From Streptomyces sp. TP-A0356 (lineage in GTDB: Bacteria > Actinomycetota > Actinomycetes > Streptomycetales > Streptomycetaceae): a stretch of 64,000 nt of DNA. Below the pieces are notes generated by a model. That model did not search any database. It was not told where the DNA came from and was given only the letters and a program-made list of their open reading frames with translations. Made by a program: the position numbers and the translations under genes. This document shows positions 54,052 to 61,746 of this stretch, in pieces. The stretch spans positions 186,001 to 250,000 of the forward strand of contig NZ_BBZJ01000015.1 of assembly GCF_001417775.1 (NCBI RefSeq). Reading direction: 5' to 3'. How positions within the stretch are numbered: the first letter of the stretch is position 1; every line of letters starts with the position of its first letter.

Positions 54052-55362
54052 ATGTCCGTATCGACCGACGAGTCCAGCACCTCGTACCCCCGGTCCGCGC
54101 CCGCGGTCCCGGTCCCCGCGGCCTGGCTCAACTTCCCGCGGTTCCTGCCCGAGAAGATGCCGCCACCGCAGGACGCCGAGGGCGGGTCGGCGCTCGAACT
54201 GATGACAAGGATCCGGCTGCGGGCCGTGCAGGAGCAGGAGCGCTCCGACGACGTGCTGCTGCCCGTGCCCGAGGAGGTGCGCCGCCGCTACGAGGACATC
54301 GGACGTCCGACCCGGCTGACGCGGGCCCGCGCCCTGGAGACGTATCTCGGTACGCCGGCGCGCATCTACCTCAAGCGCGAGGACCAGCTGCCGACCGGGA
54401 GCTTCAAGCTGAACTCGGCGATCGCCCAGGCATACTTCGCCTCCCACGAGGGCGTACGCACCCTCGTCACCGAGACGGGGGCCGGGCAGTGGGGACACGC
54501 GGTGCAGTACGCCGCGCGGATGTTCGGCCTGGAGAGCATCGTCTTCTGGGCCGGCGTGTCGGCCCGGCAGAAGACCAGTCGGCGCGCCGTCCTGTCCATG
54601 CTGGGCGCGACGGTGCACGAGTCCCCGAGCCCGGTGACGGCCGTGGGCCGGGCGGTTCTGGAATCGGGCCGGCACGCCTCCGGCTCCCTGGGCACGGCCA
54701 TCGGCGAGGCCATCTCCTACGCGGCCGAGCACCCTGAGGTGCGCTACATCTCCGGCAGCAACCTGCCGCATGTGCTGATTCACCAGACCGTGATCGGCCT
54801 GGAGACGCGTGATCAGCTCACCGCGCTCGGGGAGGAGCCCGACGTGCTGGTCGCCGCGGTCGGCGGGGGCAGCAACCTGGTCGGTCTGATGGGGCCGTTC
54901 CTGGAGCGCAAGTCGGCGCGCGGCGAGGGGCTCCGGCTGATCGGCGCGGAGTCGGCCGCCGCGCCCCGGCTGACCAAGGGGACCTGGCGGTACGACCACG
55001 CGGACCCGGGCCGGATGACCCCGCTGTCGAAGTCGTACACCCTCGGCCTGGACTACGAGCTGCCCGAGACGCATGTGGGGGGTCTGCGCCAGCACAGCGG
55101 GTCGACGGCCGTGGGCGTGCTGCGCTCCTCGGGCTGGCTGGACGCGGTCGCCTACGAGGAGCGGGAGATCTTCGAGACCGGACGGCTGGTGCTGCGGCTG
55201 GAGGGCTTCCTGCCGGCGCCGGAGTCGTGCCACGCGCTGCGCGCGGCGATCGAGGAGGCCCGGGCGGCCCGGCGGGAGACCGTGATCGTGGCGTGTGTGA
55301 GCGGGCACGGCCTGCTCGACATCGAGGGATACCTGGAGGCCTTCCCGGTCCAGGCGGTCTGA
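54052..55362 (+). CDS. TrpB-like PLP enzyme
   Basis: 436 residues, of the TrpB2 branch: N-terminal LNFPRFLPEK extension, RPTRLTRARALETYLGTPARIYL, VTETGAGQWGHA with the catalytic Glu, AVGGGSNLVGLM for PLP phosphate and SGHGLLD near the end. The PLP lysine is Lys119 in TGSFKLNSA; the preceding residue is Phe118 where tryptophan synthases have His. No trpA is nearby. It probably joins a serine-derived aminoacrylate to an aromatic carbon; serine was reported as a CC-1065 precursor. The ATG has GAGGCGAGG upstream; the ATG at 53980 is less likely. Confidence 0.83.
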   Translation: MSVSTDESSTSYPRSAPAVPVPAAWLNFPRFLPEKMPPPQDAEGGSALELMTRIRLRAVQEQERSDDVLLPVPEEVRRRYEDIGRPTRLTRARALETYLGTPARIYLKREDQLPTGSFKLNSAIAQAYFASHEGVRTLVTETGAGQWGHAVQYAARMFGLESIVFWAGVSARQKTSRRAVLSMLGATVHESPSPVTAVGRAVLESGRHASGSLGTAIGEAISYAAEHPEVRYISGSNLPHVLIHQTVIGLETRDQLTALGEEPDVLVAAVGGGSNLVGLMGPFLERKSARGEGLRLIGAESAAAPRLTKGTWRYDHADPGRMTPLSKSYTLGLDYELPETHVGGLRQHSGSTAVGVLRSSGWLDAVAYEEREIFETGRLVLRLEGFLPAPESCHALRAAIEEARAARRETVIVACVSGHGLLDIEGYLEAFPVQAV

Positions 55363-55448
55363 GGCCACCGCCACAAGACCACGCGAGGACAGAACTCCCC
55401 ATTCGAGTCGAACCGGCGGCCCGCCGCGGCCGCCAGGGAGGAAACACC

Positions 55449-56285
55449 GTGCTGAAGTCGAGCTACAACGCCAATGGATTGCGCAGCGTCCCGGTCGAGG
55501 AGGCGGTTCGCGCGGTCGCGGACGCCGGCTACCAGGCGATCGAACTGTCCCTGCACCCCCAGCACATCGATCCCTTCGCGTTCGGCCCGGCCGACGCGGA
55601 CCGCCTGTCGGGGGCCCTGGAGCGCAGTGGCATCGTCGCCTGCTGTCTGGCGGCCGGGGCCGACAACCTGCTCAGCGACGAGCGGTTCGAGCCGTCGCTG
55701 ATCCACCCCACGCGGGAGGGCCGCGAGCAGCGGATCGACCTGATCCAGCGTGCCCTGGACATCGCGGCCGACCTCGGCGTCCCGGTGATCAACTTCGCCA
55801 GCGGCATCCGCAAGCCGGAGGTCTCCGAGCAGGACGCCGACCGCTGGCTCAGGGAGGGGCTGACCCGGCTGATCGACCACTGCGACGGGGTCAAGCTGGC
55901 CATGGAGCCGGAGCCGGGCTTCTTCGTCGAGACCAACGACCACGCGATCTCACTGATCGACGACTTCGCCTCGCCCGACTTCACCCTGGCCCAGGACCTC
56001 GGTCACTGCCGCGTGGTCGAGGAGGACTACCTCGGCTCCGTGGCGCGCTCCCTGCGCGCCACCTCGGTGATCCAGGTGGAGGACATCAAGGGCCGCCACC
56101 ACTACCACGAGATCCCGGGCGACGGTGACATCGACTTCCGCTCGTTCTTCCGGATCTGCCGGGAGCAGGGCTACGAGGGCTACTACAGCGTCGAGTTGTA
56201 CAACCACTCGGACGACTTCGACGCCGCGCTCAAGCGCAGCATCGCGTATCTGCAGGAGCAGTACGATGCCGCAGCTGCCGCCTGA
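55449..56285 (+). CDS. Sugar phosphate isomerase/epimerase-like TIM barrel
   Basis: 278 residues. GYQAIELSLHPQHIDP, MEPEPGFFVETND, FTLAQDLGHCRVV and GYEGYYSVELYNHSDDF are the metal-binding strands of the AP_endonuc_2/xylose-isomerase-like family. The GTG start has GGGAGG upstream. It overlaps the TatD-like gene by 20 bases. A TIM-barrel isomerase plus TatD hydrolase plus dehydroquinate-synthase-like cyclase recalls the cyanobacterial/Pseudomonas ebo gene set, whose biochemistry is unresolved. Substrate unknown. Confidence 0.82.
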   Translation: MLKSSYNANGLRSVPVEEAVRAVADAGYQAIELSLHPQHIDPFAFGPADADRLSGALERSGIVACCLAAGADNLLSDERFEPSLIHPTREGREQRIDLIQRALDIAADLGVPVINFASGIRKPEVSEQDADRWLREGLTRLIDHCDGVKLAMEPEPGFFVETNDHAISLIDDFASPDFTLAQDLGHCRVVEEDYLGSVARSLRATSVIQVEDIKGRHHYHEIPGDGDIDFRSFFRICREQGYEGYYSVELYNHSDDFDAALKRSIAYLQEQYDAAAAA

Positions 56286-57162
56286 GGGCGCGATCGGCTC
56301 CCCGAACCCGCGCCTGTTCGACCACCACATCCACGCGGACGGCCGCAACGCCGACGACTACGAGCTCATGGCGCTCAGCGGCGTGGACACGGTGCTCATC
56401 CCCTGTTCGTCGTCGAACGAGCCCCGTCCGTGCGGCGCGTCCCACGACGCCCGCTTCGAACGCCTGCTGACCACCGAGACCCGGCGCGCGGCCCACTACG
56501 GGGTGCGCGCCTGGATCGGGCTCTCGGTGCACGCGGCCGACATGGCCGATCTGACGAGCGCCATGGACGGCATCGACCGGCTCGCCGCCCGACTGGACGA
56601 CCCCCGGGTCCTGGCCCTGGGCGAACTGTCGATCCGGCGGTTCACCGACGACGAACTGACGGTGTTCGGCAAGCAGTTGGAGCTGGCCACCGCGGCGGAC
56701 AAGCCGGTGATGGTGGAACTGCCGCCGTGGATGCCGGAGTTCCACCGCATGGTGGAGGTGCTGCGGCGGGGGTTCGACGACGGGCTGGTCGATCCGGCGC
56801 GGGTGGCGCTGATGGACGTCGCGCCGGAGATGCTGCCGGTCGCGGCGGGGCTGGGCTGCGGGGGTCTGGGCATCGCCGTCTCACCGGCCTCCGACCGGCT
56901 GTTCCAGGTCCGGCGCAAGGCGGACCACCATCAGATCCTGGCTGTGCTGGAGGAGTTCGGCCCCGACCGGCTGATGCTGAACTCCGGCTTCCACTTCGGC
57001 TCGGCCGATCCGCTGGGCCTGTCGAAGACCGTACTGCGGCTCAGGCTCTCCGGCGTCGAGCCGGAGGTGCTGGACCGCATCGCCCGCAAGAACGCGGCCG
57101 CGTTCTTCCGGATCCCGACCGAACCCTACGAAGCCGCCGTCCCGACAGCACGGCAGGAGTGA
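56266..57162 (+). CDS. TatD-like metal-dependent hydrolase
   Basis: 298 residues. LFDHHIHADGRNADDYELMA contains the H-x-H metal site; VLALGELSIRRF the Glu; KPVMVELPPWMPEF and LMDVAPEMLPV later strands. It is an amidohydrolase-superfamily TIM barrel near TatD/EboB-type proteins. The start lies inside the preceding gene, with no independent ribosome site, so it is translationally coupled. The reaction is not known. Confidence 0.78.
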   Translation: MPQLPPEGAIGSPNPRLFDHHIHADGRNADDYELMALSGVDTVLIPCSSSNEPRPCGASHDARFERLLTTETRRAAHYGVRAWIGLSVHAADMADLTSAMDGIDRLAARLDDPRVLALGELSIRRFTDDELTVFGKQLELATAADKPVMVELPPWMPEFHRMVEVLRRGFDDGLVDPARVALMDVAPEMLPVAAGLGCGGLGIAVSPASDRLFQVRRKADHHQILAVLEEFGPDRLMLNSGFHFGSADPLGLSKTVLRLRLSGVEPEVLDRIARKNAAAFFRIPTEPYEAAVPTARQE

Positions 57163-57166
57163 TGAC

Positions 57167-57811
57167 GTGATGCTCTTCGACGCCCCGGCGGTCCTGCCGC
57201 CCCAGGACGAACACCCCGCCTACCTCGAACGCATCGTGGACCACCTGGAGCAGGCCCGCCGCAGCACGCCCGAGCAGGTCCTCAAGGAGTTCCTCGGCGC
57301 GCCCGCCGACCCGGCGACCCTCCAGGTGGACGGGGTGCACCACGTGGCCGTCTACGCCGGCGACTACGTGACCGAGGACGACTTCGACAACTGGCTCGCC
57401 TCCATCGAGGCGTTCGGCGCCGTCCGGGACGTACGGCACGGTCCTTCGTACATCGCCCCGCGCCTGTACGGCACACCCGGGCACTGGATCAACCTCACGG
57501 TGGACGGGTACGAGTACGAGCTGTTCAACTGCCGCGCCCGCGGCGAGTGGGCCACCTTCAGCGTCCGGCGCAAGACGGCCCTGATGTCGCACCACGCGCT
57601 GTCGGTGAACCGGCCCGAACAGGTACTCGCGATGCTCGACTTCCTCGGCGCGCGGCCGGGCATCGAGCAGCTCGCCTACACGCCGGCCGACGAGATCGGC
57701 CACACCTACGGTCATCTGCAGAGTGCGGAGACCGGTCTGGTGCTGGAGGTCGTGTACGCGGGGGCCCCCGCGTACGGCGCCGGACCGGGCCACGGCGCGG
57801 AGGCGGCCTGA
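57167..57811 (+). CDS. VOC-like two-module protein
   Basis: 214 residues. After a 50-residue helical arm come two beta-alpha-beta-beta-beta modules: GVHHVAVYAGDYV...WINLTVDGYEYELFNC and SHHALSVNRPEQVLAML...GLVLEVVYAG. The paired His and Glu positions match metal ligands of vicinal-oxygen-chelate enzymes, which do dioxygenation, isomerisation or resistance binding. It could be a ring-modifying enzyme or a sequestering protein. GTG at 57167 or ATG at 57170 start; GGAG lies upstream. No exact family recognised. Confidence 0.62.
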   Translation: MMLFDAPAVLPPQDEHPAYLERIVDHLEQARRSTPEQVLKEFLGAPADPATLQVDGVHHVAVYAGDYVTEDDFDNWLASIEAFGAVRDVRHGPSYIAPRLYGTPGHWINLTVDGYEYELFNCRARGEWATFSVRRKTALMSHHALSVNRPEQVLAMLDFLGARPGIEQLAYTPADEIGHTYGHLQSAETGLVLEVVYAGAPAYGAGPGHGAEAA

Positions 57812-58038
57812 TGGCCGATCCGCGGCTACGGCTGCGGGACAACGCCCCGGGCCGCTTCTTCGTCGACAGCGAGTGCACCGACTGCGACACCTGCCGGTGC
57901 CTCGCCCCCGGCCTGTTCGCGCGCAACGACGAGGCCGGTTACTCGTACGTGGTCCGCCAGCCGGTCGATGACGACGAGGCCGACGAGCTGTACGAGGCGA
58001 TGGACCGGTGTCCGGCGGACGCCATTGGGGAGATGTGA
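57811..58038 (+). CDS. Ferredoxin
   Basis: 75 residues. CTDCDTCRCLAPGLF and DRCPADAIGEM hold the cysteines of a Fe-S ferredoxin of the small actinobacterial type. It passes single electrons; obvious clients in the cluster are the radical SAM enzyme and the molybdopterin enzyme, and the flavin reductase encoded next may feed it. It overlaps each neighbour by one base (TGATG). Confidence 0.82.
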   Translation: MADPRLRLRDNAPGRFFVDSECTDCDTCRCLAPGLFARNDEAGYSYVVRQPVDDDEADELYEAMDRCPADAIGEM

Positions 58039-58634
58039 TGGCCCGGGAGCGACGCCTGGACATCCTCGGTATCGCCGCGAGCGCGCGGAAGGACTCGACG
58101 AGCGGCGCCGCCCTGGACGTCGTGCTCGCGCGGGCCGCGGAACTCGGTTGCCGCACCCGGGTGATCCGCCTGGCCGAGGTGCGGTTGCCGTTCTGCGACG
58201 GGGACAAGACCGCACCGTGGCCGGAGTATCCGGCCGTCGCCGAGCTGCGCCGCTCGGTCTCGCTGGCCCACGGGGTGGTGCTGGCGACCCCCGAGTACCA
58301 CGGGGGAATGAGCGGGGCGCTGAAGAACGCGCTCGACCTGCTGGACATCCCGCATGCCCGGGGCAAGGTGTTCGCCGGCATCAGCGCCCTGGGCGGCCGG
58401 TCCAACAGCAACGCACTGAACCAGCTGCGTACATCGGTGCGCTGGCTGCACGGATGGATGCTGCCCGACCAGGTCGCGATCCCCGACGCGCGCGCCGCGC
58501 ACGCCGGCGGACGCTTCCACGATCCCGAGGTCACCGGGCGATTGACGCAGCTCGCCGACGAGCTCACCCACGCCGCCCGCGCGTTGGCCTTGAACACCGC
58601 CCCCGTTCCCCCTCAGGGTGGGCCCGACGCATGA
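58038..58634 (+). CDS. NADPH-dependent FMN reductase family protein
   Basis: 198 residues. ILGIAASARKDSTSGAALDVV is the FMN phosphate loop and ATPEYHGGMSGALKNALDLL the second motif of the flavodoxin-like family. It likely supplies reduced flavin or passes electrons from NADPH to the preceding ferredoxin. It starts at an ATG overlapping the ferredoxin stop. It is distinct from the homologue at 32862-33446. Confidence 0.85.
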   Translation: MARERRLDILGIAASARKDSTSGAALDVVLARAAELGCRTRVIRLAEVRLPFCDGDKTAPWPEYPAVAELRRSVSLAHGVVLATPEYHGGMSGALKNALDLLDIPHARGKVFAGISALGGRSNSNALNQLRTSVRWLHGWMLPDQVAIPDARAAHAGGRFHDPEVTGRLTQLADELTHAARALALNTAPVPPQGGPDA

Positions 58635-58656
58635 CGGCGACGGAGGGGACGGACCG

Positions 58657-59412
58657 GTGGACGCCGAGACGACACATCTGGTGGCGGAGCTCACGGCAGG
58701 CCTGCGCGCGGCCGGCGACCCGCAGACCGCGGAGGGGGCCAAGCAGTACCTCAAGAGCGATCTGCTGCACTACGGAGTCAGGCTGCCGGTCATCCGCAAG
58801 CTGGTGGCCGACGCCGTACGAGCCAACGGCCGGCTCGCTCACCCGCAGCTCGTGGCGTGCACCCGCGCCCTGTGGCGCCCCGAGGTGCACGAGTCCCGGA
58901 TCGCGGCCTCGATCCTGCTGGAGAGGCATGTCCACGTCCTGCGGCGCGAGGACACCGCCCTGTTGGAGGAGCTGCTGCGCGACAGCCGCACCTGGGCGCT
59001 CGTCGATCTGCTCGCCGGGTCCGTCGCGGGCCGTCTGCTGCTGCGGGAGCCCGCCGTGGTCGACGTCTACCGTCGCTGGGCGGCCGAGGAACACCAGTGG
59101 ATCCGGCGCTCGGGCGTCCTCGCGTTCCTGGTGCCCGTCGGCGACGAGGAAGGGTTCAGCCGGTACTGGCCGGTCTTCACGGAGATCGGCGACCCGCTCC
59201 TGGAGGACCCGCGGTTCTTCGTCCGCAAGGCCCTCGGCTGGGTGCTGCGGCAGGCGAGCAAGAAGCACCCCGCCGAGGTGTACGCCTGGTTCCGGCCGCG
59301 CGCCGACCGTTCGTCCGGTGTGACGGTCCGGGAGGCCGTCCGCTATCTCGGCGCCGAGCAACGCGAGGCGGTCCTGGCCGCCTACCGGCACGGAGACGAG
59401 AGCCCGCCCTGA
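58657..59412 (+). CDS. AlkD-type DNA glycosylase, likely self-resistance
   Basis: 251 residues of HEAT/ALK repeats. AKQYLKSDLLHYGVRLPVIR, SRTWALVDLLAGSVAG (Trp and Asp of the active cleft), HQWIRRSGVLAFL and DPRFFVRKALGWVLRQASKK are typical of AlkD. AlkD and the yatakemycin resistance protein YtkR2 excise bulky N3-alkyladenines without base flipping. Its place inside the operon strongly suggests that the product alkylates DNA. The GTG at 58657 follows GGAGGGG; GTG at 58618 is possible. Confidence 0.9.
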   Translation: MDAETTHLVAELTAGLRAAGDPQTAEGAKQYLKSDLLHYGVRLPVIRKLVADAVRANGRLAHPQLVACTRALWRPEVHESRIAASILLERHVHVLRREDTALLEELLRDSRTWALVDLLAGSVAGRLLLREPAVVDVYRRWAAEEHQWIRRSGVLAFLVPVGDEEGFSRYWPVFTEIGDPLLEDPRFFVRKALGWVLRQASKKHPAEVYAWFRPRADRSSGVTVREAVRYLGAEQREAVLAAYRHGDESPP

Positions 59413-59444
59413 CACCGACCCGTCCCGCGATCCCGAGGTGCCCG

Positions 59445-61076
59445 ATGACCGCCATAGACCAGTCGACGTCTCTCTTCACCGACCTCGTCCCGCGCCGTGT
59501 GCGCCGCGGCTGGGCCGCCCAAGGCCTCTACCGCGATCTCGACCTGTTCAGCCTGTTCGACGAGCAGGCGCGGCGACTGGGCGACCGCACCGCCGTCGTC
59601 GACGCCGAGGGCGAGGTCGGATTCGGGGAACTGCGCGACCTGGCCCTGCGGTTGGCCGGCGGACTCGCCGAACACGGCGTCGGCCGTGGGGACGTGGTCG
59701 GTGTCCAGCTGCCGAACAGCCGTCTGTCGTGCATCGTCGAACTGGCCGTCGCGGCGCTGGGCGCCGTGCTGCTGCCGTTCCCGCCGGGGCGTGGCGGCAA
59801 GGAGGCGGCCACCCTACTCAGCGGGGCGAGGGCCGCGTGCGTCATCGTCCCCGGAACCCACCGGGGCCACGACTATCTGACCCCGGTGCTGGCGCTCGCA
59901 CGGACCCTGCCGGAGCTGCGGACGGTGGTCAGTGCCCAGCGCACGGACCGCAGCCCCTGTCTGGCGGATCTGCTGCGGTCCGAGCCGGCCGTCCCGGCGC
60001 GGCCGGATCCGGACGGTGCGGCGCGGATCATGGTGTCCTCCGGCAGCGAGGCGGCGCCGAAGATGGTGGCCTTCTCGCACAACGCGCTGGCCACCGGGCT
60101 CGGTGCGGTCGTCGGCGAGGTCCTCGAACCGGGTGAACGCCCCCGAAGCCTGTGGCTGGTGCCGCTGTCCGCCGCGTTCGGCAGCAACGCCACGGTGGGC
60201 ACCCTCATCGTGCACGGCGGCACCCTGGTGCTCCAGCCGCGATTCGACGCGGCCGAGGCGCTGCGGCTGATAGAGCGTCACCGTCCCAGCCATGTCCTGG
60301 GGGTGCCCACCATGATGCGGATGATGGCCGACGAGCCGTCGGCGGCGACGGCCGACACCAGCGGGGTGCGGGCGGTGGTCGTCGGCGGCGCGAAGCTGGA
60401 CGGCGCCACCGCGCGCCGGGCCGCCGCGCTGTTCCGGTGCCCCGTCGTCAGCACGTACGGGTCCTCGGACGGGGTGCACTGCGCGATGTCGGATCCCACC
60501 CGGGGCGGCAGCAGGTCGGGCCGTCCGAACCCCGCGATCGTGGACATCCGGGTGGTGGACGACGACCTGAACGACGTCGGTCCCGGCCAGGTGGGCGAGA
60601 TCGTGGCCCGCGGCCCCTTCACCCCGCTGTGCTACGTGGGTGCTCCTCATCTGAACGCCCGCTACCGGACCCCGGGCGGGTGGGTGCGCACGGACGACCT
60701 CGGGGTGCTCGACGCGGACGGCAGGCTGACCGTCGTGGACCGGCGCAAGGAGATCGTCGTCAGGGGCGGGGCGAGCATCAGCCCGCTGGAGGTGGAACAG
60801 CTGCTGCTCCAGCTCGACGGGGTCCGCGACGCCGCATGCGTGGGGGTGCCCGATGCGCTGATGGGTGAACGGCTGTGCGCGTGCGTGGTCCCCGCCCCCG
60901 GTGCCACGATCACCCTCGGCGGCCTCGTCGCGCAGTTGCGGCACCGGGCGCTGGAGGACCGCAAGCTCCCCGAGCGCCTGGTGCTGGTGGACCGGCTGCC
61001 GCAGACGCCCACCGGCAAGGTGGACCGGCGCCGACTCAGGACGATCGCATGCCGTGGTCCCATGACCGACGGGTGA
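59445..61076 (+). CDS. Acyl-CoA synthetase/AMP-dependent ligase
   Basis: 543 residues. MVSSGSEAAPKMVAFSHNAL is the phosphate loop, VSTYGSSDGVHC replaces the usual YGxTE, WVRTDDLGVLDADG and VDRRKEIVVRGGASISPLEVE follow and TPTGKVDRRRL holds the catalytic Lys. It should activate a carboxylic acid as adenylate and probably CoA ester. It completes the rightward operon and overlaps the convergent GyrI-like gene by 41 bases. The CoA-transferase farther right could redistribute the thioester. Confidence 0.86.
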   Translation: MTAIDQSTSLFTDLVPRRVRRGWAAQGLYRDLDLFSLFDEQARRLGDRTAVVDAEGEVGFGELRDLALRLAGGLAEHGVGRGDVVGVQLPNSRLSCIVELAVAALGAVLLPFPPGRGGKEAATLLSGARAACVIVPGTHRGHDYLTPVLALARTLPELRTVVSAQRTDRSPCLADLLRSEPAVPARPDPDGAARIMVSSGSEAAPKMVAFSHNALATGLGAVVGEVLEPGERPRSLWLVPLSAAFGSNATVGTLIVHGGTLVLQPRFDAAEALRLIERHRPSHVLGVPTMMRMMADEPSAATADTSGVRAVVVGGAKLDGATARRAAALFRCPVVSTYGSSDGVHCAMSDPTRGGSRSGRPNPAIVDIRVVDDDLNDVGPGQVGEIVARGPFTPLCYVGAPHLNARYRTPGGWVRTDDLGVLDADGRLTVVDRRKEIVVRGGASISPLEVEQLLLQLDGVRDAACVGVPDALMGERLCACVVPAPGATITLGGLVAQLRHRALEDRKLPERLVLVDRLPQTPTGKVDRRRLRTIACRGPMTDG

Positions 61077-61635
61077 TCAGCGGGCGGCCGGGGGCGCACC
61101 GCACCGGAGCGTCATCGGCGGTGTGGACGGTCTGGTACCACTCGACCACGGGGACGTCGTCGGTGAGGAAGATCGGGCTGCATGGATACACCTCGTAGAG
61201 CGGAGCGCCGAAGCCGGAGCCCCGGCGTGGCTTCGCGGGATGGGCGCCGCTGATCATCGACATGTCCGCGAGGCGCCGCGAGTGCCGTGAACCTACCTTG
61301 GCGAGGGGCGCCTCGCTCATGATGACCTCGTACCTCAGCCCGCGGACGCGCTCCAGGCAGCGCCACATGTCGCAGTTGTTGAGGTCGGCGTGGTCGACGC
61401 TGAGGCAGGCGTCGTAGCGGACCCCGTCGACCGGTCCGCGGTCCGGAAGGTCGTAGAGCACACCGACCGCGCGGGTGTGCGGTCCGGCGAGCCCCCATTC
61501 GAACAGCAGGGCCGTCAGCGTACGCCAGGTGTCCAGCCAGTACGCACAGTCCCCCGTGTGCCGCAGGCAGAGTACCGGCGTGGGCCGGGGTGGCACGATC
61601 TGCCAGCGGTCTTGGCTCATCTGTGAAACCACCAT
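61036..61635 (-). CDS. GyrI-like small-molecule-binding protein
   Basis: 199 residues. VLCLRHTGDCAYWLDTWRTL, GVLYDLPDRGPVDGVRYDAC and YEVYPCSPIFLTDDVPVVEWYQTV match the AraC effector/GyrI (SbmC) fold; there is no DNA-binding domain. GyrI-like proteins protect against DNA-targeting toxins such as microcin B17 and mitomycin, and some hydrolyse cyclopropanoids. It is a second resistance or product-binding candidate. The ATG at 61635 has GGGGG nine bases upstream. Convergent with the ligase gene. Confidence 0.78.
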   Translation of the reverse strand: MVVSQMSQDRWQIVPPRPTPVLCLRHTGDCAYWLDTWRTLTALLFEWGLAGPHTRAVGVLYDLPDRGPVDGVRYDACLSVDHADLNNCDMWRCLERVRGLRYEVIMSEAPLAKVGSRHSRRLADMSMISGAHPAKPRRGSGFGAPLYEVYPCSPIFLTDDVPVVEWYQTVHTADDAPVRCAPGRPLITRRSWDHGMRSS

Positions 61636-61746
61636 GTACGTATCCCCCTCGTATGGTGCCCTCGTCCCCGGCACACATCTCCCCCCGTCGGCGCACCGCT
61701 CTGCCGCCCGTCACGGCGGGTGCATCGGTGAGGGAGTGCCGGACGT

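Noticed and set aside
54052..55362. Tryptophan synthase beta subunit of the trp operon
   Set aside because: No trpA or other trp genes; belongs to the TrpB2 branch with an altered active-site residue.
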